Assembly: GCA_012522705.1 (NCBI GenBank)
Contig: JAAYJY010000262.1
Span: forward strand, 1 to 16,675
Direction: 5' to 3'
Source of the DNA: Syntrophomonadaceae bacterium
Lineage (GTDB): Bacteria; Bacillota; Syntrophomonadia; Syntrophomonadales; Syntrophomonadaceae
DNA length: 16,675 nucleotides
A program made the translations under genes and the position numbers. Shown here piece by piece: positions 1-7,274 of the stretch. Below the pieces are notes generated by a model. The model searched no databases. It saw only the letters and a program-made list of their open reading frames with translations, and was not told the DNA's origin. Numbering within the stretch: the stretch's first letter is position 1; every line of letters begins with the position of its first letter.

Positions 1-323
1 AAATACATCTCCCGGCCTTTGACTACTTCCACCTGATTGGATCCGCAGGCCGAACAAACGAAACAGTAGGGGTCTTCCTGGGCCGTTTCGCCATCACAAA
101 CCTGACATCTTATCAAAGCTGGCACCTCCTCGATCTGCATATCTGCCTCCCGGAACAACTCTTCCTGGCTCAGAGCCTGGAAAGCAAGCCTCAGGCTGTC
201 CGGCATTATCATAGTGAGGCTCCCGATCACCAGTTTCAGTTTGTTTATCCGGTTAATATCGTTCTGTGCTGCGCTATCCCGGATCACGTCCAGTACGCCT
301 TGCATTATCGATAGTTCGTGCAT
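1..323 (-). CDS. hypA: HypA, nickel/zinc hydrogenase maturation chaperone (3' end cut off)
   Basis: HypA is the cytosolic metallochaperone that, with HypB, delivers Ni to the large subunit of [NiFe] hydrogenases. The reading frame opens with MHELSIMQGV, the hallmark N-terminus in which the start Met, His2 and Glu3 belong to the Ni site. The zinc knuckle is visible as C73-x2-C76 and C90-x2-C93, the same positions as in E. coli HypA, with an extra Cys87. The window edge removes only the last few residues: 107 codons are seen and the family is about 113-118 aa. The ATG at 321-323 has an AGAGG-like site about 9 bases upstream. The gene is the first one downstream of a Moco/Tuco-type riboswitch and terminator (665-852), but 340 bases separate them. 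Partner genes would lie beyond the left edge. Family assignment is very secure. Confidence 0.96.
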   Translation of the reverse strand, partial: MHELSIMQGVLDVIRDSAAQNDINRINKLKLVIGSLTMIMPDSLRLAFQALSQEELFREADMQIEEVPALIRCQVCDGETAQEDPYCFVCSACGSNQVEVVKGREMY

Positions 324-664
324 AACCAAATACCTCTTCTGCTGCTAAATGGCCAAGGTTAGCATGCTTGATTCCCAATAATAAGCTCTATAAACGAACA
401 CCAAGCTTGATGCACAAATAACCAAGCGTATGACTCCTTCCTGGAATCGCTGGTACCTGCGTTGACTTCGGCATCCTGTTGGGAAGTTTTCTTCAGCTTA
501 GGTTCTACTGCCCCCATATCAAATTGTTTATAACATATTGTCGATTGGTTACATGTTTATTTCGAGACATCTATCACAAAGTTTTCCGGTCCAATACCTT
601 CAGCGCGAAGTGTTTGGTATACTATTGGATCCTTTGGACCCTGACACTTCCTAATTCTTTCCAC

Positions 665-692
665 AAAAAAAGCCCAGCCGGAAATGCTGAGC
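665..692 (-). terminator. Intrinsic terminator downstream of riboswitch copy 2
   Basis: Read on the minus strand, GCTCAGC (692-686) pairs with GCTGGGC (678-672) over seven positions including one G-T pair. The loop is seven bases and seven T residues follow (671-665). It lies 70 bases after the riboswitch core and before hypA. This suits a transcription-attenuating expression platform, although no clear antiterminator was identified. A further stem, TTGGAA/TTCCAA (717-736), lies between the core and the terminator. Confidence 0.85.
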
Positions 693-761
693 AATATACG
701 CACTACAGACCGCACTTGGAAATAACCAACGTTCCAAATCGGCATATGCGTTACCAAGCAT

Positions 762-852
762 CTCCTTTTCGCAATGGAAGGCCCGCTCGTTTCCAAACGA
801 ACCCTGCCGGCCGGAAGTCCATAGATAATTCCTTAGGACGTTAGGCTCGGAG
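762..852 (-). ncRNA. Moco/Tuco-type (molybdenum/tungsten cofactor) riboswitch, copy 2
   Basis: On the minus strand the core runs from CTCCGAGCCTAACG (852-839) to GGAG (765-762), which closes it by pairing with CTCC. It aligns over its whole length with the plus-strand element at 7100-7190. Shared blocks, in order, are CTCCGAG, CCTAA, CTATGG, AGGGT, GGAAACG, CC-TCCATTG and AAAGGAG. Paired regions differ but keep pairing: TCGTTT/AAACGA here against AAC/GTT at the same place in the other copy. The conserved blocks fit my recollection of the Moco RNA motif, which controls Mo/W cofactor synthesis, transport and user genes. An intrinsic terminator follows. The next gene on this strand is hypA, an unusual target, so the true target may be an operon extending past the left edge. 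A covariance-model search was not possible. Confidence 0.75.
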
Positions 853-870
853 AAAATGGGTTTAAATAAA

Positions 871-876
871 ATTGTA
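871..876 (-). promoter_or_regulatory. Candidate -10 element for riboswitch copy 2
   Basis: The minus strand reads TACAAT (876-871), five of six bases of the sigma-A -10 consensus, about 19 bases before the riboswitch core. The best -35 at 16-base spacing is TTAGCG, which is weak. The call rests mainly on position. Confidence 0.35.
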
Positions 877-1049
877 GTTTAACGCGCTTATGCGCTAAGT
901 ACGTTCGATGTAGATTTACAAGTCTTAATACAATCGAGTCACCCGAGCAGTTGAATGCTCTGTCATTATATTCAACACGAATTTATATATTCCTGCATGG
1001 ATATTGTTTTTTTATACCCAATCAGATTCCGGCAGGTTCAGGCTGTCGC

Positions 1050-2171
1050 TCACCGCAATGAAACCGGTTCACCCGCCTGGAGCATTCTTTTCTCCAATGC
1101 GGCCAGCAATTCCTGGAGGCCATCTCCGGTCTTGGCGGATACGAAGATCCGGCCGCTGTCTCCATCGGTCTCGAAATCCAATAGGTCGGTCTTGTTGTAA
1201 ACAGTCAGGATCTTTTCCGGCGCCGCCCCCAATTCCTGCAGCACCTTTTCCACCACTTGTTCTTTCTCCAGACTAGCCTCCCCCGCGATATCGACAACGT
1301 GGAGCAGGATATCGGCGTCAATCGCTTCCTCCAGGGTAGAGCGAAAGGCAGCTACCAGGTGGTGGGGCAGGTTCTGGATAAATCCGACCGTATCGGTGAT
1401 CAGGGCATCGGTCCCCCCCGGCAGGCTGATCTTGCGGGTGGTGGTATCCAGGGTCTGAAAGAGACGAGCATCCACTTCCACCGGTTGGTCACCCTTGCGG
1501 TGAGCGACCTTGCACAGGGCATTGAAAAGCGACGACTTGCCGGCATTGGTATAGCCTACCAGGGAGATGGTTTTCAACCCGGCCCGCTGCCGGTGTTTGC
1601 GATGCAATTCCCGGGTCTGTTTGACTTTATCCATCTGCTCTTTGATATCACGGATACGGCGGCGGATACGACGGCGATCCAGCTCTATCTTTTGTTCCCC
1701 GGCGCCGGCCCGGGTACCGATGCCACCGCTCAGCCTGGCCATCTCTGCCCCTCGTCCGGTGAGACGCGGCAGACGGTATTCCAAGCTGGCCAGTTCCACC
1801 TGCAGGATGCCCTCCCGGGTGCGGGCCCGCTGGCTGAAGATATCCAGGATGAGCATGGTGCGGTCGATAACTTTCACCTGCAGCGCTTCTTCCAGATTAC
1901 GCAGCTGCACCGGCGACAATTCACTGTCGAAAATGACCAGGTCCGGCTGCAGTTCCGCTGCCAGGTGGTTAAGTTCCTCCAGCTTGCCTTTGCCAATGTA
2001 GGTGGAAGCACTGGGCCGCTCCCGGGCCTGGACCATGGTCGCCTCTACCCGGGCCCCGGCTGCTTCCGCCAGATCCTGGAGTTCCTCAAAAGATGATTCA
2101 AAGTCTATATGATGGGACTGCCGGGTCTTCACTCCTACCAGGATGGCCCGCTCCGGTTTTTCCACGTTCAA
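1050..2171 (-). CDS. hflX: HflX, ribosome-associated GTPase
   Basis: HflX is a translation-factor GTPase that binds the 50S subunit and splits stalled ribosomes under stress. With the start used here the protein is 373 aa. The N-terminal HflX domain contains the glycine-rich GTRAGAGE stretch near residues 152-159 and a basic helical linker (about 160-195). The G domain shows G1 GYTNAGKSS (206-214), G3 DTVGF (260-264), G4 NKTD (326-329) and G5 SAK (345-347). The frame is open up to 2288, but that extension would overlap ygiQ and does not look like HflX. A TTG at 2169-2171 has GGGAGG seven bases upstream, between the two genes, and begins LNVEKPERAILVG, so I chose it. A GTG two codons later is the alternative. 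The gene lies 25 bases after ygiQ and probably shares its transcript. Confidence 0.94.
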   Translation of the reverse strand: MNVEKPERAILVGVKTRQSHHIDFESSFEELQDLAEAAGARVEATMVQARERPSASTYIGKGKLEELNHLAAELQPDLVIFDSELSPVQLRNLEEALQVKVIDRTMLILDIFSQRARTREGILQVELASLEYRLPRLTGRGAEMARLSGGIGTRAGAGEQKIELDRRRIRRRIRDIKEQMDKVKQTRELHRKHRQRAGLKTISLVGYTNAGKSSLFNALCKVAHRKGDQPVEVDARLFQTLDTTTRKISLPGGTDALITDTVGFIQNLPHHLVAAFRSTLEEAIDADILLHVVDIAGEASLEKEQVVEKVLQELGAAPEKILTVYNKTDLLDFETDGDSGRIFVSAKTGDGLQELLAALEKRMLQAGEPVSLR

Positions 2172-2196
2172 TTGCTTCCCTCCCGTTAAATGGTTT

Positions 2197-4296
2197 TCAT
2201 TTGGATCTCTTCCGGCCCCGGCCCGACTTAACACTCCAAGGCTTGGAGCCAGGTGGATCTGAGCATTTGGGCGGGTTCCCCATCCCAATTTTACTATTCC
2301 CGGTACCCCCGGTTTTACGACCCTCGACCTGGTGTTGGCTGCCCTTGGCCCTGGCCTCTAAGCTCTCCTTGGTCCTATCCTTACTGCTGACCAGCTGGGT
2401 GCTGCGGCTGGTGGCTGCTGCCGGGCCGCCTTTGCCCTTCCGCTTGGTGCGGCTGGCGCCTGTACCGGCTGCACTCTTCGGCTTGATACCGCTGGCATTT
2501 TGGCTGACCGCACTCCCCGGGGCTTTCACCAGCGCTTTGGGCCCGGAACCGATCAGGTCTTCCCGATGGCAGATCTGTAAGGCTTCCCGGGCCATTTTAT
2601 GATTGGCCCGGTGGCGGTATTGCAGCAAGGCGCGCTGCATCCTGCGTTCTTGGGGCTGGCGGGGCACATAAACCGTTGCCCCGCTGACCGGGTCCATTCC
2701 AGTATAGTACATACAGGTGGAGATCGTCATCGGGGTGGGGGTGAAGTTCTGCACCTGCTCCGGGTAATACTGCAATTGGTCGCGCACAAACTCAGCCAAT
2801 TGCACATTGTCCGTCAATGAACAACCGGGATGGGCACTGATAAAATAAGGAACCAGATACTGTTCCTTGCCAATCCCCTGGTTGACCCTCTTGAATTTTT
2901 CTATAAAACGTCTGTATTCAGTGTGTCCGGGCTTGTTCATCAGATGGGTCACCCGTTCCGAGACATGCTCCGGGGCTATCTTGAGCTGTCCGCTTACGTG
3001 ATACTTGCACAGATCATGCAGGTAAGAAGAGCGGTCCCGCAGCAGCAGGTCATAACGAATGCCCGAGGCCACAAATACATGTCTGATTCCGGGGATTTGG
3101 CGGAGCCGACGCCATAACCTGACCGAGGGCGTATGGTCGGCTATCAGGTTCTTGCAGACACCGGGATACAGGCAGCTGGAGCGCCGGCAATGGCGGCAGA
3201 TCTCCAGGTCTTTTCCCTTTAACCCGTACATGTTGGCCGAAGGGGCCCCCACATCGGGGATCGTGCCTTTGAAATCGGTATGCCTGGCCAGGCCTGCAGC
3301 TTCACGGGCGATAGAACCGGGGCTGCGGTTCTGAATGAACTTTCCCTGGTGCATTCCCAGCGAGCAGAAGGAGCATCCCCCGAAACAGCCCCGGTGGGTT
3401 ACGATCGAAAACTGCACCGGAGCCAGACCAGGGATTCCTCCCTGGCCATCATAGCTGGGATGACTGCGGCGCTGAAAAGGCAGATCGTAGATCTCATCCA
3501 ACTGGGCGGTGGTCAGGGGCTCGGGAGGCGGGTTCTGCACCACCCAGCGCCCGGCATGGGGTTGGGCCAGGGGGGCTGAACAATAGGGATTAAGGTGTTC
3601 CAGCATAGTGCGGGTTGCCGTCGTAAAAACCGCCTTGTCATTTACCACCTGTTCGTAGGAGGGCAGTTCTTCAGCATCAACGGGGAGCTTTCCGGTCAGA
3701 TAGCAGGTCCCGCGCAGATTGTGGAGATAGGCGATATTCTGGCCGGCATGGAGCCGTTGGGCGATCTCCAGCAGCTGATATTCGCCCATGCCGTAAACCA
3801 GCAGATCGGCCCGGCTGTCCACCAGGATGGAGCGGCGCACCTGATCACTCCAGTAATCATAATGAGCCAGGCGGCGCAGACTGGCCTCCACCCCGCCGAT
3901 GACGATAGGCACCTCCGGGTAAGCCTGGCGGACCAGGTTACTGTAGACAATAGTAGGCCGGTCCGGGCGCAGTCCCGCCCGGCCTCCGGGAGAGTACATA
4001 TCCTCCCGCCGCTTCTTTTTATCGGCGGTGTAATGGCTCACCATGCTATCCAGGTTGCCTCCGGATATGGCAAAAAACAAACGCGGTTGCCCCAGGCTGG
4101 TTATGTCCTCCAGGTCGCGCCAGTCCGGCTGGGCGATTATACCCACCCGATAGCCTTGAGACTCCATGAACCGGCCCAGCAGGGCAGCGGCCCAGGCCGG
4201 GTGGTCGACGTAGGCATCGCCGCTGACTATGATCATGTCCAGTTCATCCCAGCCGCGGGATTCCATATCCGTCCGGCTGATCGGTAAAAGTTCCAT
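2197..4296 (-). CDS. ygiQ: YgiQ family radical SAM protein
   Basis: This is a 699-aa member of the YgiQ family (UPF0313), radical SAM proteins with unknown substrate. The N-terminal region carries the family's VSGDAYVDHP, RVGIIAQPDW and GGVEASLRR / AHYDYWSD blocks within residues 24-155. The [4Fe-4S]-binding motif is C-x3-C-x2-C in CFGGCSFC (304-311). A further Cys cluster, CRHC...SC...C, follows at about 367-381. The ATG at 4294-4296 has AAAGGG six bases upstream and gives the usual N-terminus; an in-frame ATG at 4317 is less well placed. The last 105 or so residues form a low-complexity tail rich in Lys, Arg, Ser and Gly, presumably disordered. It sits between the ABC-F gene and hflX, with 25 bases to hflX. 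Confidence 0.94.
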   Translation of the reverse strand: MELLPISRTDMESRGWDELDMIIVSGDAYVDHPAWAAALLGRFMESQGYRVGIIAQPDWRDLEDITSLGQPRLFFAISGGNLDSMVSHYTADKKKRREDMYSPGGRAGLRPDRPTIVYSNLVRQAYPEVPIVIGGVEASLRRLAHYDYWSDQVRRSILVDSRADLLVYGMGEYQLLEIAQRLHAGQNIAYLHNLRGTCYLTGKLPVDAEELPSYEQVVNDKAVFTTATRTMLEHLNPYCSAPLAQPHAGRWVVQNPPPEPLTTAQLDEIYDLPFQRRSHPSYDGQGGIPGLAPVQFSIVTHRGCFGGCSFCSLGMHQGKFIQNRSPGSIAREAAGLARHTDFKGTIPDVGAPSANMYGLKGKDLEICRHCRRSSCLYPGVCKNLIADHTPSVRLWRRLRQIPGIRHVFVASGIRYDLLLRDRSSYLHDLCKYHVSGQLKIAPEHVSERVTHLMNKPGHTEYRRFIEKFKRVNQGIGKEQYLVPYFISAHPGCSLTDNVQLAEFVRDQLQYYPEQVQNFTPTPMTISTCMYYTGMDPVSGATVYVPRQPQERRMQRALLQYRHRANHKMAREALQICHREDLIGSGPKALVKAPGSAVSQNASGIKPKSAAGTGASRTKRKGKGGPAAATSRSTQLVSSKDRTKESLEARAKGSQHQVEGRKTGGTGNSKIGMGNPPKCSDPPGSKPWSVKSGRGRKRSK

Positions 4297-4302
4297 TTCT
4301 AT

Positions 4303-4333
4303 CCCTTTCGGTCTCATATCTCAACCCTGTCCC
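4303..4333. repeat. Direct repeat copy A (ABC-F/ygiQ junction)
   Basis: This 31-base segment matches 4372-4402 at 28 of 31 positions, offset 69 bases. On the minus strand it carries the ygiQ ribosome site (AAAGGG). Similarity continues weakly into the start of ygiQ (TGGAAC at the same offset). Confidence 0.85.
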
Positions 4334-4371
4334 GCCCATGTACGCGGCACCCAATTCCGTTCCAGGCCGAG

Positions 4372-4402
4372 CCCTTTCGGTCTTGTATCTCAACCTTGTC
4401 CC
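4372..4402. repeat. Direct repeat copy B (end of ABC-F gene)
   Basis: This is the partner of 4303-4333. On the minus strand it contains the ABC-F stop codon (4390-4392) and the same AAAGGG ribosome-site sequence, here not followed by an ATG. The pair looks like an old tandem duplication of the gene junction. Confidence 0.85.
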
Positions 4403-6315
4403 TCTGAGACGGGCTGCAGTTCTTCCTGCAAATGTTCCCACCGTTCATACTGCTGGATCAGGGCGATTTGGATCTGTTGGTATTCCCGGCTGCAAAGGAG
4501 GGCTTTTTTCTCATCGCTATATGTGGTCGGGTTGGACATCTCTGCTTCCAATTCAGTTTTCCTGCTCTCAGCCGCAAATATGCTCTGTTCCAGGGTTGCT
4601 ATTTCCCGCTCCAAACGGCGCTGAACCCGAAGCCTTTCCTTTTCTGCTTCCCGCTGGCGGCGGTCGGGGCCCGGCGATTTTCGGGAACGCTCCCGGGCAG
4701 CGGCGGATAATTCCTGCTCCCGGGCCAATTTCTTTTGGTGATAATAACTATAATCGCCCCAGTAGTACTCAAGCCGGCCGTCTTCAATGGCTGCGATCCG
4801 CTCGGCCACCTGGTCGATAAAATAACGGTCATGGGAAACCAAAAGCACCGTGCCCGGGTAGTTCTTGAGCATTGATTCCACCGCTTGACAGCTGGGTATA
4901 TCCAGGTGATTGGTCGGCTCATCCAACAGCAGCAGATTGGCGCCGGTGAGCATCACCTTCAGGAAGGCCAGCCGCCCCAGTTCCCCGCCGCTCAGATCCC
5001 CTACCTTCTTGAGGACCTCATCAGCGCTGAAAAGCATTCCTCCCAAGGCGGAGCGGGCCTCTTCCAGGGTCAGGTCAAAGTTCTGGATGATTTCATCCAG
5101 GAGGGTACGCTCCGGCTGCAGATCCTTGTGTTCCTGCGAGAAACAGGCCACCTCCACCCGGCTGCCCAGCTTTATCCTGCCGGCGTCCGGTTCGACTTGC
5201 TGAAGGATCATCTTCAGCAAGGTGGTTTTGCCGCTGCCATTGGGTCCTAGCAGGGCCAGCCTGTCTCCCTTGTGAATAGTCAGGTCCACATCCCGCAGCA
5301 GGGGGCTGCCGCTATAGGATTTCTTGACCCCATCCAGGATCAGTACCTCATCGCCGCTGCTATGATTTATCCTCATGTTGCGGGCCCGCAGGCGACGGTC
5401 CGGATGGCGTTCCTCCAGGCGCTCCAACCGATCCAACTGCAGCTGGCGGCCCCGGGCCTGCTTGGATTTTATACCGGCTTTAAAACGGCGGATATAGGCT
5501 TCAGTCTTCTGAATGTGGGCCTGCTGTTTCTTCAAGGTCCGCTGATGGGCAATATCTTCAGCGGTCTTCTTGAGTTGAAATGCGCTGTAATTGCCGGAAT
5601 AGGACCTGAGCAGACCGCCTTCCAACTCGATTATACGGGTGGCCACCCGGTCCAAAAACCTACGGTCATGAGATACCACCAGGACCGTGCCGCGGTAGCT
5701 GCGGACGAAATCCTCCAGCCATTCCACCGAATCCAGGTCCAGGTGATTGGTGGGCTCGTCCAGAAGCAGGATATCCGGAGACAGAGCCAGCAGGCGGCCC
5801 AGGTTCAAGCGGGTTTTCTGCCCGCCGCTGAAGGTACTGACTGGCTGTTGCATCTCTGCGCTGCTTATCCCCAGCCCGGTCAGTATCCTGCGGACGTTGG
5901 TCTCACAGGCATAGCCGCCGGCTCGCTCATAAGCCTCACTGAGGCGGGCATATTGTTCCATAATACGGTCCAGCCCGGATGCATAATCCCCCATCCGCGC
6001 CTCCAGTTCCCGCATCTCCTGCAGTTGGGCGGCCAGGGCAGCATAACTGGCCATCATCGCCTCCCAGGCGGTCATATCCTCACCGAAGTCTGGCATCTGT
6101 TCCAGGCAACCCAGGGTAAGCCCTGATGCTACTGTAATCTGCCCGCTGTCGGGCTCCAACGCCCCTATCAGACAATGCAGCAGGGTGGACTTGCCGGAAC
6201 CATTGACACCCACCAGCCCTACCCGTTCCTTTTCCTGCAGGGCGAGACTGACCTGTCTCAGGACTTGCTGTTCACCGTAGGTTTTACTTATTTCATTGGC
6301 CTGCAGAACGATCAT
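4390..6315 (-). CDS. ABC-F family ATPase (YdiF/Uup-like)
   Basis: A 641-aa soluble protein with two ABC nucleotide-binding domains and no membrane segments, as in ABC-F ribosome-associated ATPases that act on translation or confer ribosome protection. Domain 1 shows Walker A GVNGSGKST (36-44), signature FSGGQ (162-166) and Walker B LLLDEPTNHLD (183-193). The basic, helical interdomain linker spans about 240-325. Domain 2 has Walker A GPNGSGKTT (357-365), signature LSGGE (441-445) and Walker B LLLLDEPTNHLD (461-472). A charged C-terminal coiled coil covers about 545-635, as in YdiF and Uup. The ATG at 6313-6315 gives the standard MIVLQANEISKTYG N-terminus; only a weak GGATG lies upstream. It is the first gene of the group with ygiQ and hflX. 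Which ABC-F subfamily it belongs to cannot be settled by eye. Confidence 0.94.
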   Translation of the reverse strand: MIVLQANEISKTYGEQQVLRQVSLALQEKERVGLVGVNGSGKSTLLHCLIGALEPDSGQITVASGLTLGCLEQMPDFGEDMTAWEAMMASYAALAAQLQEMRELEARMGDYASGLDRIMEQYARLSEAYERAGGYACETNVRRILTGLGISSAEMQQPVSTFSGGQKTRLNLGRLLALSPDILLLDEPTNHLDLDSVEWLEDFVRSYRGTVLVVSHDRRFLDRVATRIIELEGGLLRSYSGNYSAFQLKKTAEDIAHQRTLKKQQAHIQKTEAYIRRFKAGIKSKQARGRQLQLDRLERLEERHPDRRLRARNMRINHSSGDEVLILDGVKKSYSGSPLLRDVDLTIHKGDRLALLGPNGSGKTTLLKMILQQVEPDAGRIKLGSRVEVACFSQEHKDLQPERTLLDEIIQNFDLTLEEARSALGGMLFSADEVLKKVGDLSGGELGRLAFLKVMLTGANLLLLDEPTNHLDIPSCQAVESMLKNYPGTVLLVSHDRYFIDQVAERIAAIEDGRLEYYWGDYSYYHQKKLAREQELSAAARERSRKSPGPDRRQREAEKERLRVQRRLEREIATLEQSIFAAESRKTELEAEMSNPTTYSDEKKALLCSREYQQIQIALIQQYERWEHLQEELQPVSEGQG

Positions 6316-6383
6316 CTAAGTTTTGTTCATCCTTTGCCAAGTCGATTAAAACCTATTCTATCATTTAAACAGGGGGACAGAAA

Positions 6384-6439
6384 CCGCATCCGTATAGGAC
6401 CGATGCGGCGCCAGCGGAATAGTTTCGGCCCTGCTGGCG
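6384..6439 (-). promoter_or_regulatory. Two back-to-back stem-loops upstream of the ABC-F gene
   Basis: CGCCAGC (6409-6415) pairs with GCTGGCG (6433-6439), and CCGCATC (6384-6390) pairs with GATGCGG (6402-6408), so the stems abut with no gap. On the minus strand a weak T-containing run (TTTCTGT) follows the second stem. A candidate -10 TAGAAT is at 6355-6360, which would place the hairpins upstream of the transcript. If transcription starts further upstream they would lie in the leader. Confidence 0.4.
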
Positions 6440-6500
6440 ATCAGGTGTTTGCCGCGCGTCGACTTCCGCCGCCCGGATCACAGGCGTCTGTTGGGAGCGT

Positions 6501-6526
6501 AAAAAACCCCACCCTGGCGGGTGAGG
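6501..6526 (-). terminator. Intrinsic terminator of the Mop gene
   Basis: On the minus strand CCTCACC (6526-6520) pairs with GGTGGGG (6513-6507), with one G-T pair, and six T residues follow. It lies 22 bases after the Mop stop codon and separates that gene from the ABC-F gene. Confidence 0.88.
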
Positions 6527-6547
6527 CATTGGTAATGCTATTCATCA

Positions 6548-6754
6548 TTATGGTTTTACCAGCACAACGTTGATGGCTTTGATCAAGGCTGTAGCTGTAT
6601 CACCGATTTTGAATCCAGCCTCGCGCAACGAATCGGTGGTCATAACCGAAGTGACTTCGGTGTCGCCCACCTTAATAACAACTTCGGCCATTAGTTGCCC
6701 TTCCTTAATGTCGACTATTTCCCCGGTAAAACAGTTTCTTACCCCAGCTTTCAT
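6548..6754 (-). CDS. Single-domain Mop (TOBE) molybdate/tungstate-binding protein, molbindin-like
   Basis: A 68-aa protein made of one Mop/TOBE fold, the small beta-barrel that stores or buffers molybdate or tungstate in the cytosol as an oligomer. Recognisable features are MKAGVRNCFTGEIVDI at the start, the central AEVVIKVGDTEVTSVMTTDSL, and the closing GFKIGDTATALIKAINVVL. These match the usual molbindin layout (N-x-x-x-G-x-V-x-x-I ... VGD ... LIKA). The ATG at 6752-6754 has AAGGGGGTG nine bases upstream; an in-frame ATG ten codons earlier lies inside or near the promoter and is unlikely. The gene has its own sigma-A type promoter and terminator, so it is monocistronic. It stands back to back with a plus-strand Moco/Tuco-type riboswitch, which supports a Mo/W role. 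Selectivity between Mo and W cannot be read from the sequence. Confidence 0.93.
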   Translation of the reverse strand: MKAGVRNCFTGEIVDIKEGQLMAEVVIKVGDTEVTSVMTTDSLREAGFKIGDTATALIKAINVVLVKP

Positions 6755-6783
6755 AATGATCCACCCCCTTTCCGTATAATTCA

Positions 6784-6812
6784 ATTATATACCTTGCCAG
6801 TTTTGTCCACAA
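6784..6812 (-). promoter_or_regulatory. Promoter of the Mop gene
   Basis: On the minus strand TTGTGG (6812-6807) is followed after 17 bases by a perfect TATAAT (6789-6784), giving a short leader to the ATG at 6754. No ModE-type palindrome was obvious around it. A tiny minus-strand frame of 18 codons (6785-6841, ribosome-like GGGGAG before its ATG) overlaps this promoter and is probably fortuitous. Confidence 0.75.
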
Positions 6813-7031
6813 ATTGGCATGACTTTTATAACAACTGCCATCGTTTCTCCCCTACTCCTTCATAATATTCCCTGCCAAACTAAATCTACTCAAACTGCAG
6901 AGGATCCATGACGACGGTTATGGGTTCTGACGAAGGGGCCTGACCAGAGGGTACCAGCTCTGTGGATGATCCGGAAACCGTCCCATGTCATCCGATCATC
7001 AAATTTCCCAAAAACTTTTATTAAATTACGG

Positions 7032-7060
7032 TTGCATATCCCGACAAGGTTGTGTAAAAT
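7032..7060 (+). promoter_or_regulatory. Promoter upstream of riboswitch copy 1
   Basis: TTGCAT (7032-7037) and TAAAAT (7055-7060) are separated by 17 bases. The -10 matches five of six consensus bases and the -35 three of six. Predicted initiation near 7067 places the riboswitch core about 33 bases into the transcript. Confidence 0.6.
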
Positions 7061-7099
7061 CAAAATCACTAGAATTAGTCATAAGTTTCAGTCTTCGAT

Positions 7100-7190
7100 C
7101 TCCGAGTCTCACTACCTAAAGTTTCGACTATGGTTATGAGACCGTTAGGGTGTAACGGGAAACGGTTGCGCCTCCCATTGTGGAAAGGAG
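7100..7190 (+). ncRNA. Moco/Tuco-type (molybdenum/tungsten cofactor) riboswitch, copy 1
   Basis: The core runs from CTCC (7100-7103) to GGAG (7187-7190), which can close it. Inside, GTCTCA (7106-7111) pairs with TGAGAC (7137-7142), with ACC/GGT and AGT/ACT nested inside. CCGTT can pair with AACGG, or AAC with GTT, in the second half around the GGGAAACGG loop. Conserved single-stranded blocks (CTCCGAG, CCTAA, CTATGG, AGGGTG, GGAAACG, CGCCTCCCATTG, GGAAAGGAG) are shared with copy 2 on the opposite strand at 762-852 and resemble the Moco RNA motif. A promoter lies upstream and an intrinsic terminator 36 bases downstream. No protein gene follows on this strand for more than 4 kb. The neighbouring Mop gene on the other strand supports a Mo/W link. 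Confidence 0.77.
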
Positions 7191-7226
7191 TCAGCTAGGA
7201 AGGCTTTTCGTATGGTTGCCTTTATT

Positions 7227-7256
7227 AGCCGGACCTTTCACAGGTTCGGCTTTTTG
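7227..7256 (+). terminator. Intrinsic terminator of riboswitch copy 1
   Basis: AGCCGGACC (7227-7235) pairs with GGTTCGGCT (7243-7251) over nine positions with one G-T pair, loop of seven, followed by TTTT. A weaker AAGGC/GCCTT stem (7200-7222) sits between it and the riboswitch core. Confidence 0.88.
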
Positions 7257-7274
7257 TGTTTCCAAGTATGAAGC

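Larger units (their letters stand above)
324..1049. other. Intergenic region between hypA and hflX
   Basis: This 726-base gap has no convincing gene. It contains the minus-strand riboswitch (762-852), its terminator (665-692) and a candidate -10 element (871-876). Between the terminator and hypA the minus strand has an ATG frame of 52 codons (359-517) and a GTG frame of 34 codons (560-664). Both lack a good ribosome site and neither is recognised. No terminator with a T-tract was found directly after hflX; a short GAGCA/TGCTC hairpin lies at 946-960. Confidence 0.6.

Noticed and set aside
479..844. Plus-strand frame of 121 codons in the hypA-hflX gap
   Set aside because: It has no ribosome site, an odd composition, and runs antisense through the riboswitch and terminator. 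Structure, not coding, explains this stretch.
1257..2096. Long plus-strand frame of 279 codons
   Set aside because: It is wholly antisense to hflX, whose GTPase motifs are unambiguous; GC-rich sequence keeps the opposite frame open.
5272..6126. Long plus-strand frame of 284 codons
   Set aside because: It is antisense to the ABC-F gene, with no ribosome site and no recognisable domain.
6988..6999. In-frame TGA read as selenocysteine, joining an ATG to the 6886-6987 fragment
   Set aside because: No selenocysteine insertion structure was evident, and the result would be a 37-residue protein with no known selenoprotein features.
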